Positions 23,007 through 33,098 of a stretch of 64,000 bases of DNA are shown here, in pieces (the first letter of the stretch is position 1; every line of letters begins with the position of its first letter). Below the pieces are notes generated by a model. It was not told the origin of the DNA, did no database searches, and saw only the letters and a list, made by a program, of their open reading frames with translations. Source of the DNA: Irpex lacteus. Taxonomy: Eukaryota; Basidiomycota; Agaricomycetes; Polyporales; Irpicaceae. The stretch lies in contig MQVO02000007.1 in assembly GCA_001986395.2 (NCBI GenBank), positions 1 to 64,000 of the forward strand, given 5' to 3'. The translations under genes were made by a program, and so were the position numbers.

Positions 23007-25856
23007 ATGGACTCTCAAACGTCCTCTGGACCGCGCTTTCCAGCTCTGAAGACTGGCAACTACCCCCAGTGGTCTGGAGACATGAGGGCCTGGCCGATGA
23101 GTAAGGGGCTGTGGAGATTGGTCAAGGGAGATGAGAAGGAGCCTGTTGCAGTGGATGATTCAAAGCCTACTGAGGCTGAGAGGAAGGCTAGGGCGGATTG
23201 GCAGGACAGGGCACTCAAGGCAGCTGGTGAGCTTTATTTGGCACTTTCAGATGACCAGAAGACACACCTGGACGCCATTGAGGACGACCCTGTCAAGATC
23301 TGGGCCAAACTCGCCTCTGTACATCTCCAAAAGGTCCCTGGAGCGCGTTTCAACGCTTGGGAGTCGTTCTTCTCCATCCAGATGCGTCCTGAGGAGTCCC
23401 TGTCCGACCTCATGACCAGGATCGATGCTGCCATGCTCAGGGTGAAGAACCTTCGCCCAGACACCTACACCATCAAGGAATTGGACGAAGAACTCGTCTG
23501 TATGACGATGATTCGAGCTCTACCTGCTGAGTACCAGTCCTTTGCCTCCTCCCTTCAACTCCTCGACCATATCTCGAAGGACAAGCTCCAGGCTGCTTTC
23601 ATCAACGAGCAGCAGCTCAGGTCGTCGTCCCTGTCCACTTCCCAGTCCCCCAGTCATGTCATCATGCAGGCCTCTCAGCTTGTGTGCTCGTTCTGTGATC
23701 TTCCTGGCCATGTAGTCGACACCTGCACTCGATATCGCTCTGCCAAGGCTACAGCTTCGAAGGACGCTGCCCAGAAGCAGGAGGAGCGCAGGAAAGCGAA
23801 GAAACGCGGTGGCAAGGCCCAAGCAGCTCAGGAGGTCACTTCTACCACCTCTGATGCGTCATCTGCCTCGGAGTTCGCTGGCAAAGCAAGTTCCCCTTCT
23901 TCTCCCACCTCCTCCACGCCTCACACACCATCTGACCACCTCTGGACCGCAGATACAGGCGCCACTTCTCATATGACGCCTCACAGACACTGGTTGCGCA
24001 ATTACAAGCCTCTCTCCATCCCCATCCGGCTTGCCAACAACACAGTCGTCCATTCTGCAGGTGTAGGGTCGGTGGTGTTTGCTCCAGAGGTTGAGGGGGA
24101 GTCTGTGCGCCATGTCGAGTTCTCTAGAGTCTTGCATGTACCAGAATTGGGATCCAATCTACTCTCTGTGCTCTATCTTGCCAGAAACCATCGCTTCAAC
24201 GTCCATATCTCATCTGAGCGCATGGACTTCATTCAGGACTCTGTCACTCGCTTCTGTGCGCCCATCGACGCGTCCAACACTGCCCACCTCGCTGGCAACG
24301 TCATCCCTGCTCCAGAATCCGCTCTAGTTAGCGCAACTTCGACTCTACCTCTAGATGAGTCTCTCTGGCATCGTCGCTTTGCCCACCACCATCATGCTGG
24401 TGTCAAGAAACTTATCTCTGAAGATGTCGTTCTGGGCCTCAAGCTCGACTCGACTGCTCCTGCAGATCCTATCTGTGAGCCATGCCTTGCAGGCAAACTC
24501 AACGCAGCTCCATTCCCTTCCTCCACCTCCAGAACTGCTCGACCTCTCGCCCTCATTCACTCTGACGTCCATGGACCTCTTCCTGTCCGCACACACTTTG
24601 GCTACCGCTACTGGAGCACCTGGATCGACGACTATGGCCGCTTCAAGGTGGTGATTCCCATGAAAGCCAAGTCTGAGACCTTTGATGCCTTCAAACGGTT
24701 CAAAGCCTATGCAGAGACTCAGCTAGGCGCGAAAATCGCCGCTCTGCAGGACGACAAGGGTGGGGAATACATGTCGAAGGAGTTTGAGCAGTACTGCATC
24801 GACCATGGCATTGCCAGACGTCACACAGTGCGCAATAGGCCTCAGCAGAATGGTGTAGCAGAGCGATACAATCGTACTCTTGGTGAAGGGATCACTGCTA
24901 TGCTCCAGGAAGCTGGTCTGCCACTGTCGTTCTGGGGAGAGGCTCTAGCTGCCCTTGTTCACGTCTTGAACCGTGTACCCACCTCTACCGCGCCCAACAC
25001 CACTCCCTATGAAGTGTGGTTCAAGCGCAAGCCAGATGTCTCCAATCTTCGGATCTGGGGATGCTTGGCCTATGTACATGTGCAGAAGGACAAACGAGGT
25101 CAGCTGGGCTCTCATATGGAGAAGTGCATCTTCATTGGTTATCCTCCAGACTACAAAGGCTGGAAGTTCTACAATCCAGCCACCAAACGCCCTGTTATCT
25201 CTGAATGTGCTGTATTCGACGAGAGGTACTTCCCTGGGCTCAAGAACTGGTCCTCTGTACCTTCTTATCGCTCTGTCCCTCCCACAACCGACACACCTCT
25301 CATCTTGAACTCTGGACTCGTGGAGATGCTCTTCCACCTCCTCCTACACTTCCTATGCTGCCACAGCCTCGACTTGAGGGGGAGGAACCTGCTCCTGCTG
25401 TCGATAATGCGCCTGCTCGTCCACATGCGCCTCCAGCACTCCCTCTTGGTGTCCAAGTCGGTGCTATCCCAGCTCCTCCACCGCCATCCATTCCTGCGCC
25501 CTCTGTGCGCCCTGCTGTCCAACCAGCCCCTCAGGCTCGTCCTGTCCCTCCTGCACCTCCCCAGTCTGTGCGCTCTGAGCCACAGGCTGGTCCCTCTGCT
25601 GCTCCTCAGCGCATTCGTCGTCGTGGTGCTGTTTCTGCCCCCTCCTCGGATGCAGGTGATTCTGCTCCTGGGCATCTCATTGCTGCACGCTATCCCAGAC
25701 GTACCAGAAACCCTCCAGGTGAATGGTGGAAGGTTCAACCAAGTCCTAGTCCAGAGTCATCTCCAGCTCCGGAGCCATCTACTCCTGAGCCAGCCTCTGC
25801 TTTGCCAGCTCCTACTGAGCCTAGTCATGCTGAGGAGGATTCTGAGGACGAGGTGA
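23007..25856 (+). CDS. Copia gag-protease-integrase polyprotein (copy 2)
   Basis: Gag with CCHC knuckle (residue about 225), protease DTGATS (about 315), integrase zinc region (HHHH...CEPC) and D-D-E residues at about 517, 581 and 613, ending with the integrase C-terminal FDERYFPG block. From about position 25310 the frame becomes Leu-rich and meaningless, while the -1 frame shows the normal Pro-rich linker. Start chosen at the ATG after the leader, in the sequence MDSQTSSGP. It makes the capsid, the processing protease and the integrase that inserts cDNA with 5-bp duplications. Confidence 0.93.
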   Translation: MDSQTSSGPRFPALKTGNYPQWSGDMRAWPMSKGLWRLVKGDEKEPVAVDDSKPTEAERKARADWQDRALKAAGELYLALSDDQKTHLDAIEDDPVKIWAKLASVHLQKVPGARFNAWESFFSIQMRPEESLSDLMTRIDAAMLRVKNLRPDTYTIKELDEELVCMTMIRALPAEYQSFASSLQLLDHISKDKLQAAFINEQQLRSSSLSTSQSPSHVIMQASQLVCSFCDLPGHVVDTCTRYRSAKATASKDAAQKQEERRKAKKRGGKAQAAQEVTSTTSDASSASEFAGKASSPSSPTSSTPHTPSDHLWTADTGATSHMTPHRHWLRNYKPLSIPIRLANNTVVHSAGVGSVVFAPEVEGESVRHVEFSRVLHVPELGSNLLSVLYLARNHRFNVHISSERMDFIQDSVTRFCAPIDASNTAHLAGNVIPAPESALVSATSTLPLDESLWHRRFAHHHHAGVKKLISEDVVLGLKLDSTAPADPICEPCLAGKLNAAPFPSSTSRTARPLALIHSDVHGPLPVRTHFGYRYWSTWIDDYGRFKVVIPMKAKSETFDAFKRFKAYAETQLGAKIAALQDDKGGEYMSKEFEQYCIDHGIARRHTVRNRPQQNGVAERYNRTLGEGITAMLQEAGLPLSFWGEALAALVHVLNRVPTSTAPNTTPYEVWFKRKPDVSNLRIWGCLAYVHVQKDKRGQLGSHMEKCIFIGYPPDYKGWKFYNPATKRPVISECAVFDERYFPGLKNWSSVPSYRSVPPTTDTPLILNSGLVEMLFHLLLHFLCCHSLDLRGRNLLLLSIMRLLVHMRLQHSLLVSKSVLSQLLHRHPFLRPLCALLSNQPLRLVLSLLHLPSLCALSHRLVPLLLLSAFVVVVLFLPPPRMQVILLLGISLLHAIPDVPETLQVNGGRFNQVLVQSHLQLRSHLLLSQPLLCQLLLSLVMLRRILRTR

Positions 25857-27499
25857 CCAGCTCACTTGATCCTGATGAAGAGGATGATGATGCAGACGGT
25901 GAATATGTTGCAAGGGCACACTCTGGTGATCCAGAAGCCGTCCCTCGCTCTATGAGCGAGGCATTGAAGCGAGATGATAGGGGTCTATGGCAAGCAGCTG
26001 CACAAGAAGAGATTAATGCGCACTTGGAGAATGGAACATGGGTATCTAGTCCTCTGCATCCTGGCAAGAAGGCTATACCTTGCCGTTGGGTGTTTGCAAA
26101 GAAGTACAATGCAGATGGCGCTGTTGAACGCCTCAAGGCTCGACTTGTTGCTAAGGGCTTCTCCCAACGTCCTGGTTTCGACTATGTCGAGACTTTTGCT
26201 CCCACAGTCCGCATTGCTTCTATACGAACAGTCCTTGCACTAGCTGCACTCGAGGACCTCGACCTTCGCTCTGTGGACATCTCCCATGCCTATATCAACG
26301 GCACCCTCGAGGAGGAGATCTACATGCAGCAACCTGACGGATTCCATTTTGGCAAGCCTGGTGATGTTCTTCGTCTTGTGAAGTCCTTGTATGGACTCAA
26401 GCAGGCTGGACGTGCTTGGTACCTCGAGCTGAGCAAGGTGCTCAAGCAAGAGGGATTTACACGCCTCCAGTCCGATGCCTCTCTCTTTATCTGGAGAAGA
26501 GGAGATGTCAGGATCATAATGCCTGTCTTCACAGACGACATAACCATTGCTTCGCCTTCCAAGGCAGAATCCGACCGTGTGGTTGCCTGGCTCTCCAAGC
26601 ACTTCAAACTGCGCGATCTGGGACCCACTTCGTGGCTCCTTGGCATAGAAATCACCAGGGACCTTCTCAATCATCGTATCTCGCTGTCTCAACGCCAATA
26701 CATTGTGGACATGCTTGAGACGTATGGTTTCTCTGATTGCTCCTCTGTGTTGACTCCTATGATACCCAACACGCATCTCAGTGCGGCTGACTGCCCCAAC
26801 ACGCCCTCGGAGCGCGCATACATGCAGCAGTTCCCCTACATCAATGCAGTGGGCGCACTCATGTACTTGGCCACCTCCACCCGCCCAGACATTGCCTACA
26901 CTGTGTCCAAGCTGGCCTGCTTCAACTCCAATCCTGGCAAAGCGCACTGGGCTGCTGTAAAGCATCTGTTCCGGTACTTGAAGGGAACCATGGACTTGAA
27001 ACTCACTTATGGTCCTGACTCGTCGAAACCAGGGCTGTTCTGCACCTATTCGGATGCAGACTTTGGCATGGATCCGGATTCTCGTCGCTCTACAGGTGGA
27101 TACCTTGTCTGTATGGGATCTGGCGCAGTCAACTGGAGTAGCAAGCTTCAGCCATGGGTAACTCTGTCTACAACTGAGGCAGAGTATGTTGCTGCAGTGG
27201 AAGCTGCCAAGGAGGCCTTGTGGATGCGTAATCTGCTCACTGAGCTTGGTTACGAGTTCAAATCACCTTCTACCATATTTGTGGACAACAACTCTGCGAT
27301 TGCTGTTGCCAAAAATCCGGAGAAGTTCTCTAGGGTGAAGCACATCGATTTGCGGTTGTATTGGCTGAAGGAGAAGGTTGGTGAAGGCATGGTTCAACCT
27401 GTGTACTGTCCCACAGCCGAGATGCCAGCAGATCTCTTGACCAAGGCTTTGGCTCCTGTCAAGGTCTCTCATTTGCGCAAGCTTATGGGGCTTGAGTGA
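25205..27499 (+). CDS. Copia reverse transcriptase-RNase H frame (copy 2)
   Basis: True coding begins near 25320 with the Pro-rich linker; the earlier part overlaps the integrase frame. RT core WVFAKKYNADG, ARLVAKGFSQ, DISHAYINGTLEEEIYMQQP and catalytic FTDD (residue about 441). RNase H shows SDADFG (about 615), TEAEY (657), FVDNNSA (692) and KHIDLR, with the terminal ADLLTKAL motif. All catalytic residues are present. It needs a -1 shift to be joined to gag-pol, and the same shift is present in copy 1. Confidence 0.93.
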   Translation: MCCIRREVLPWAQELVLCTFLSLCPSHNRHTSHLELWTRGDALPPPPTLPMLPQPRLEGEEPAPAVDNAPARPHAPPALPLGVQVGAIPAPPPPSIPAPSVRPAVQPAPQARPVPPAPPQSVRSEPQAGPSAAPQRIRRRGAVSAPSSDAGDSAPGHLIAARYPRRTRNPPGEWWKVQPSPSPESSPAPEPSTPEPASALPAPTEPSHAEEDSEDEVTSSLDPDEEDDDADGEYVARAHSGDPEAVPRSMSEALKRDDRGLWQAAAQEEINAHLENGTWVSSPLHPGKKAIPCRWVFAKKYNADGAVERLKARLVAKGFSQRPGFDYVETFAPTVRIASIRTVLALAALEDLDLRSVDISHAYINGTLEEEIYMQQPDGFHFGKPGDVLRLVKSLYGLKQAGRAWYLELSKVLKQEGFTRLQSDASLFIWRRGDVRIIMPVFTDDITIASPSKAESDRVVAWLSKHFKLRDLGPTSWLLGIEITRDLLNHRISLSQRQYIVDMLETYGFSDCSSVLTPMIPNTHLSAADCPNTPSERAYMQQFPYINAVGALMYLATSTRPDIAYTVSKLACFNSNPGKAHWAAVKHLFRYLKGTMDLKLTYGPDSSKPGLFCTYSDADFGMDPDSRRSTGGYLVCMGSGAVNWSSKLQPWVTLSTTEAEYVAAVEAAKEALWMRNLLTELGYEFKSPSTIFVDNNSAIAVAKNPEKFSRVKHIDLRLYWLKEKVGEGMVQPVYCPTAEMPADLLTKALAPVKVSHLRKLMGLE

Positions 27500-27981
27500 T
27501 GCTAGGTTGAGGGGGAGTATCTGACACAGCTCCAAGATGTGCTACATCAAGGGGGAGTGCTGAATATAGTGCTGTGAGCACATGCTTTCCGCTTATTTTG
27601 CATTTATTATGGTCATTTTCACTCCTTGTATTACTCACACATGGTCTATCCCACTCCACAGTAGTGTTAGTATTTTTCTCGCATTTTTCCTGATTTTTCC
27701 CAAGCCTCTGTGGCCATATTTATGCCCCCACTATAGTGTAGACTTGGACTTTGCAGTTTCTGCGCTCCTGGGCGCTTTCTACGGCATTTGCCGCGTTTAA
27801 GCGCCCTGAGTCGCTCATCCTGCAGCCTGAGGCCTCCAGGCAACCTCTAGTTGCTCACCTCAGTCTGCAGGTATGTTGTTGTGTATATTCCTCAATATTA
27901 TGCTAGTTGCTCACCTCAGTCTGCAGTCCTGACGTCCTAGGCCCTTGTTAGGTCGAGTTAAGCTCCCAAACTAAGTTTACT

Positions 27982-28917
27982 GCTTGGATGTGTAGGCATT
28001 CACATACGTAATGAAACACCTCAAAAAAATGCTCTCCAGTATGTCGCAAAGGAATCTGTATAAATGCAGCCAACTCAGAACGAAGTCCAATGGAGGAATA
28101 ACTGCCGCTAGGGGTTTTGTGGGTAAATGCCTCCATTCAATGAGCAGTGACAGCCATGAATGATCTCATATTTGAATCAGTCCACAGGTCCATAGTAAAG
28201 GAGACCTTTTCGTGAGCTTTTTTCTAAATATATATTTCAGCAATCCAAGTTATCTTGAATGATTTGGACACCTACCATGATATCACGCTCAATATCAACA
28301 AGATGCTCATTAAAGGCTTTCTCGATTTGTCTGCGAATAGTCATTTGTTAAAGAATATCTTGCTTAGTGAATGATTCTCGAAACAAGAGAAAGACCCTCT
28401 GCAGCGCTGGATTCTCCACAACACTCAGTGCCTATAAAATGATTAGATAAGCTAAATATGAAAAGAGATGAATTACTTGATCGTCAGACACAATCCAATC
28501 TACTAAAGCATTGACAAAAGCTTCGTCCGAAAACGGCAACTGTTTATTGCCCTTGTCTCTCAAATTCTGGCCTGTCTGCAGGTTGGCTTGAAACTCTGCT
28601 ACAGCCTGCAAAGCGGTCTTCCCCGATATCTCGATACCCGTCTTATCATACGCACTAACTCAATTAGCCATATGTGCTTTGCAAAAATGCTCACAGATAT
28701 TGGTCATCGAGGGCTTCGGCTTCTATTCATGCATCTGCATGGCCGCATTTCCCTTCTGGGCATGCCTATATGGTTAACGAACCTGTTAGAAAGTCACGAT
28801 AAAGGAGACAATAAATACGCACATGCGGAATTGGGATCTCTTGAAATGAGCACCCGTTTCGACAAACATCCACACCTCCTGTGTAGACTTGGGCGCTGCT
28901 CTTCGCTGAGGCTGTGG
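27982..28917 (-). pseudogene. Old hAT transposase, N-terminal half
   Basis: Continues the gene of 21227-22279 on the other side of copia copy 2. Minus-strand blocks: STQEVWMFVETGAHFK (BED-like start), LPFSDEAFVNALVDWIVSDD, ALSVVENPALQRVFLLFRES, VSFTMDLWTDSNMRSFMAV (first catalytic Asp), and LRSELAAFIQIPLRHTGEHF. Several stops and intron-like gaps occur. Its right edge is the TSD TGTGG of a solo copia LTR. Confidence 0.8.
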
Positions 28918-29341
28918 ACTTAGTTTGGGAGCTTAACTCGACCAAACAAGGGCCTAGGACGTCAGGACTGCAGACTGAGATGAGCAACTAGCATAATATT
29001 GAGGAATATACACAACAACATACCTGCAGACTGAGATGAGCAACTGGAGGTTGCCTAGAGGTCTCAGGCTGCAGGATGAGCGACTCAGGGCGCTTAAATG
29101 CGGCAAATGCCGTAGAAAGCGCCCAGGAGCGCAGAAACTGCAAAGTCCAAGTCTACACTATAGTGGGGGCATAAATATGGCCACAGAGACTTGGGAAAAA
29201 TCAGGAAAAATGCGAGAAAAATACTAACACTACTGTGGAGTGGGATAGACCATGTGTGAGTGATAAAAGGAGTGAAAATGACCTTAAGAAAAGCAAAATA
29301 AGCGGAAAGCATGTGCTCACAGCACTATATTCAACATGTGG
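28913..29341 (-). mobile_element. Solo copia LTR with TSD TGTGG
   Basis: 419-bp LTR at 28918-29336, flanked by TGTGG (28913-28917 and 29337-29341), oriented minus. Removing it rejoins the hAT open frame (SSSP before, QRRAAPKST after). Confidence 0.94.
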
Positions 29342-29501
29342 ACTGGAAGAAGGCATTGCCGACTTCTGATGACTGCCAGCACGTTTAACGTTAGGAATAC
29401 TCCAAGGCGTAGGGTGACAAGAGGTTGGTGAGTGGGAGCCAGAAGGCGGTACATCTTCATTGCAGGTAGAAACATTGAGATTGAAGGTTTCACCTCCAGG
29501 T
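29342..29501 (-). pseudogene. Old hAT transposase, N-terminal linker piece
   Basis: Minus-strand Ser/Pro-rich open frame (contains VPPSGSHSPTSCHPTPW) lying between a solo LTR and a Helentron-like element. It is in frame with the pieces on both sides when those insertions are ignored. Confidence 0.65.
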
Positions 29502-29952
29502 TCATGATTCCTGAGGTATGAAGAAGAATTGTTCCAGTGCGTGCTAGAGCTTTGGACAACTGCGACATGTAACACGAGTGGTTCCTCAGCGTCTAATTCT
29601 ACCAATACAGTGGATAACAAATTTATTAGCTTTTGCTTGTAGTTGGGCGCTTTTTTGATATCAAACAGTTTTCGATTTTTGCAGGAGCCATCACATATTC
29701 AATCCACATAAAACCTATATCATATTATAGCCCTTGACAAGGCCTTTCAAATGATCCAACATTCATATCAAAAGATAGAAATTTGAGGAAGTTATGAGCT
29801 GGATGACTTTGGATGACGACTTGAGATTTCAAACTCTGCTTCAAAATGTTATAGACACTTTGTAAGCAGCTCAAGTGTGTAGTATTACACACAATAAGTG
29901 CGTTTGAAGTATGTCCATACAATAAGACATGATATTGGATATGGTGTCACGC

Positions 29953-30012
29953 GTGGCATGATGCATGGCATGATTCCTGACATGATTCTTGGCATGATTC
30001 CTGGCATGATTT
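29953..30012 (+). repeat. 12-bp iteron array (about 5 units)
   Basis: Five CATGAT-starting units spaced exactly 12 bp, consensus CATGATTCCTGG, closely matching this element's own terminus TCATGATTCCTGAG about 450 bp away. Equivalent arrays lie at 37537-37590, 42918-42975 and 46221-46283. Confidence 0.85.
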
Positions 30013-30744
30013 CTTGAGTGACATATGAAATCAAAATTAGTGCACCAGCTGTATACTTAATGTTCTAAGCATGTCAGCAGGTATGTAGGTGGCCAGAAAT
30101 TGATGAGATCAATTAAGCACTCTCTGGCTAGTCTACAGCTTGATACAAGTACGCGGAGAGAAACTGAAAATATGACCAGACTAGTCTAGAACAAGCAATA
30201 GGCTTTGATGACAATGATCAGAGCCATGTATCCTAGTCCCATAGAGTATATTGACGAGCTGGAAAAGAAATTGTGATGATAAGTTTGGTAGAAAACAAGA
30301 TATGATTTTTTTTCTTTTTTCTCCTGACCAAATATGTGTATAATTCGAAGTTTGTATCTATTTATTCCCTTATGAATGTGACCCATGAGTATCATAGTAT
30401 ATTGGACGGTATGACGTAATATATTCTGATTTCTTCCGAATTTTATTGATGCACTTTCAGCCTTGAAAGAAAGGCGCAAAAAGTGACACCTACAAGATTG
30501 GAATCAGCAGTGTTGTTCAACAGTCATCACCAGTCATCTCCCGGTAAGTAATTTTGTATCGAATGCCATCAAATTGACCGTTAACCGATCAAAGAGTAAC
30601 AAAAGATAACAAATATTTGTTACTTGATGATCATAAGGCAACTGATGGAACAACACTAGGAACTGGTGACCTTTAGATTTCCATACTTGAAACATAGTAA
30701 ACGTACACAAATAGAGCCCGGCCCACCTAGTAAGAGGATATCAC

Positions 30745-30784
30745 TTTGAAAACTGGCGCTGACCGGACGGTGCCAGTTTCCAAA
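30745..30784. repeat. Central palindrome (family 1)
   Basis: Arms TTTGAAAACTGGCGCTGACC and GGACGGTGCCAGTTTCCAAA, with a few mismatches. Confidence 0.85.
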
Positions 30785-32449
30785 ATGGCATCATTAGCAG
30801 TGTGTCAGCACATTCATAACTTATGATATAAAAATATTTAAATAGAGTATTTTGTTTGGGTGTTTAAAACAATTTTTTCTAAATTGTTGGAGCTTTCGGA
30901 TTTCCCCATTATTGCGCCAATGGCTGAGGCTCGCTACCTATCCACCCTTATGATTGGTGGGTAGCCATAGACTCAAGAGATTTGTGCTCCAAGCTCTGCT
31001 CGGAAAACGGCTGGTGGAGCTCAAGTATTTGGCAGAAAATATTTTAAATTCCACCACCAAAACACTCTAATACATGAAAATATATTAAAAATGGATGTTG
31101 GAGGGCTTTCTAGCGTAAGAATAAGTGCTAGGAGGGTCATTAGAGTATGTAAGGATGAGTAAGACTTATTCTATACATTGTATAGGTTGTATACCGGTAA
31201 GTAGAGAAATTTGATGACATAACTAGTAGGAACTTGATAAGTAAGTGAATGTGTTTACTGTGTAAATATAATAAGTATATATGAGATGAATAGGGGTAAC
31301 CAAGAGGTAAGTAAGTCTACTCACTTCAGTAACAAAAGTAACAAACCTTATACTTACTGATAGTTGAAAAATCAAACAATTGCATCAGTTCACATCAAAA
31401 GTAGGTGTGATAGGTGTTACTAAATTGCCTAAATGAGTAATATAGCATGTCGTTTGCGTTTATGGGCGCTCATTTTGACAATTGGCCTGTTTTTGATGCA
31501 GATCACATGACATCAATATATTTTGATGTAAAATAGATATATATCATTTGGACCGTATGTTTCCCAGAATTCTGAATTTCAGCTCAGAATTTGAATAGGC
31601 AGAATATTTCAAAAGATATGAAGAAAATGTTCACAAAAGTTGGAAGTTTGAATACTTTCAGTGATATTTGGATTGTTTTGAAACACATTACAGTGGTAAT
31701 AAAGGTTACTTACTACAATAACAAAAGTAAGAAAAGTTTGCTTTACTCAAATTTCAAAATTCAAAAACTTTGATGAATAAAACACTGTAATAATTGTGTC
31801 AATTTATTGATTAAAGTAATTCAATTGTGTAACTAGAGTAACAAACTTTGACTTACTGGAAATGAAAAACACTTCCACATTTATAGTTTTCTACTGCTTC
31901 AATGATTGTTATAACTGATAAACATTATTAAATTGCCTAAAAAAGTAATTTCCTCATTTCTTATTCTTTTTGAGCACTCATTTTGACATTTTGCTTCTTT
32001 TAAATAACATAACATAACAACAATGTATTTTGATGGCAAAAATAATAGATAACTTGCTGGGATTGAATCTTAACTAGGATCCTGAATACAATCTCAGAAT
32101 TTCAATGTCTTCTGTGATTCAAAAAATATAGAGAAATTATTAGTGCTATTGTACAGGTTGAATAATCTTTGTGACATAAGTATGAGTTAAACTTTGTTCT
32201 ATTCAAATATTGCTTTGTTGAATCAAATACCTTCTACAGCAACAAAAATAATTTTGTAATGCAACTAATTTTAATGTTAATGTATTACATTTGTATTTAG
32301 ATCCCATGTGTATTATTTTAAAAGTGTTACTAAATGTTCATTTGATTTATAACAACTCATACGATCATCATAGCTTATTATATATATTGGTACATTTTAG
32401 TAGCCTCAGGAATCGTGATCTGCTGCTTGCTGGCCTCGCTAACCACAAC

Positions 32450-33079
32450 TTCAATCTCTGATACCTCTGTAGGAGCTGAGCTGCCATGCAGATCAGAGAG
32501 AAGAGGGGGCTGGGTCACAGGGATAGACTCAGAGGGAACAGATGCATCACTGCAGTCAAAAAGAGCCTATAAAAATGGGAAACTCTCAGTGTTACAATAT
32601 TCACGCACCTCTCTGAACCTCTGGCACTTCCCTTGCTACTCTGAATAACTGCACCAAATTCAAAACTTGGTCCAACAACGGTTTTTTTGAACCATCTTCC
32701 CTTTAGCTTGAAAGAAGATTCTACTAATAATATGAGTATATACCACAGCAATGAACAGTAGTTTACACACCTGTATTGGGCCCAGTGCCCACCATTTGAT
32801 GCATTCCTTTCAGCGCCATCAACAGACCGCGATGAGTGATGTGTGGAGAGCGAGGCGTAAGTGAGAGCGGAGTGCGAAACGATAGGTGAGTGCATGGAGG
32901 TATGTCGCTACGCAACGGTCTCAGAGGGAATGGCTTCAGTCGGCTCTAGCCAGCTGTCAGCCATAGCCATAACAAGCCAAGCTACGTGAATCCATCAGCC
33001 ATTCACGTTGCTATGGCGCGGCTTCAAACGGTGCGGCTTAGGTGGCTGATGGCTGATCAGCCAGCCGTGTGCAACACTA
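32450..33079 (-). pseudogene. Old hAT element, 5' exon and terminal inverted repeat
   Basis: Minus-strand open frame in 32450-32580 (Ser/Pro-rich, ends SSAPTEVSEIE), continuous with 29342-29501 across the Helentron-like element. Further right is a non-coding end rich in GGCTG/CAGCC motifs, terminating (inverted) TAGTGTTGCACACGGCTGG at about 33079. This resembles a hAT terminus. The opposite end was not found, so the TSD could not be checked. Confidence 0.6.
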
Positions 33080-33098
33080 CATGACGCACTAAAACGAA

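Larger units (their letters stand above)
22275..27981 (+). mobile_element. Full-length copia retrotransposon (copy 2) with TSD
   Basis: 5' LTR 22280-22698 and 3' LTR 27558-27976 (419 bp each) flanked by TTACT duplications (22275-22279, 27977-27981). Primer-binding site GGTTATGAGCCCC directly follows the 5' LTR, and a polypurine tract AAGGGGGAG precedes the 3' LTR. The two LTRs differ at about eight positions by eye (roughly 98% identical). Both coding frames are long and open but lie in different frames. Inserted in the old hAT gene. Confidence 0.96.
29502..32449 (+). mobile_element. Helentron-like element, family 1, full length (2.95 kb)
   Basis: 5' end TCATGATTCCTGAGG (29502); 3' end CCTCAGGAATCGTGA, then a hairpin GCTGCTTGCTGGC and CTAACCACAA (to 32449). 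The 3' copy of the inverted repeat is subterminal, which is the asymmetric arrangement of Helentrons. The interior has a 12-bp iteron array (29953-30012), a central palindrome (30745-30784) and AT-rich non-coding sequence. It splits an old hAT coding frame without a target duplication; the frame rejoins allowing one base of uncertainty at the border. No Rep or helicase is encoded. Confidence 0.82.

Noticed and set aside
22697..23104. 135-codon open frame spanning the copia primer-binding site and leader
   Set aside because: Starts at the primer-binding site and overlaps gag in another frame; its integrity follows from recent copy age.
25265..25738. 157-codon Arg/Ser-rich open frame antisense to the copia Pro-rich linker
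   Set aside because: Composition is explained by the Pro/Ala-rich linker read backwards.
26240..26965. 241-codon open frame antisense to copia RT
   Set aside because: Antisense shadow of a conserved coding region, present in both copia copies for that reason.
29953..30012. CRISPR-like array
   Set aside because: Units are contiguous 12-mers with no spacers, and the organism is a eukaryote.
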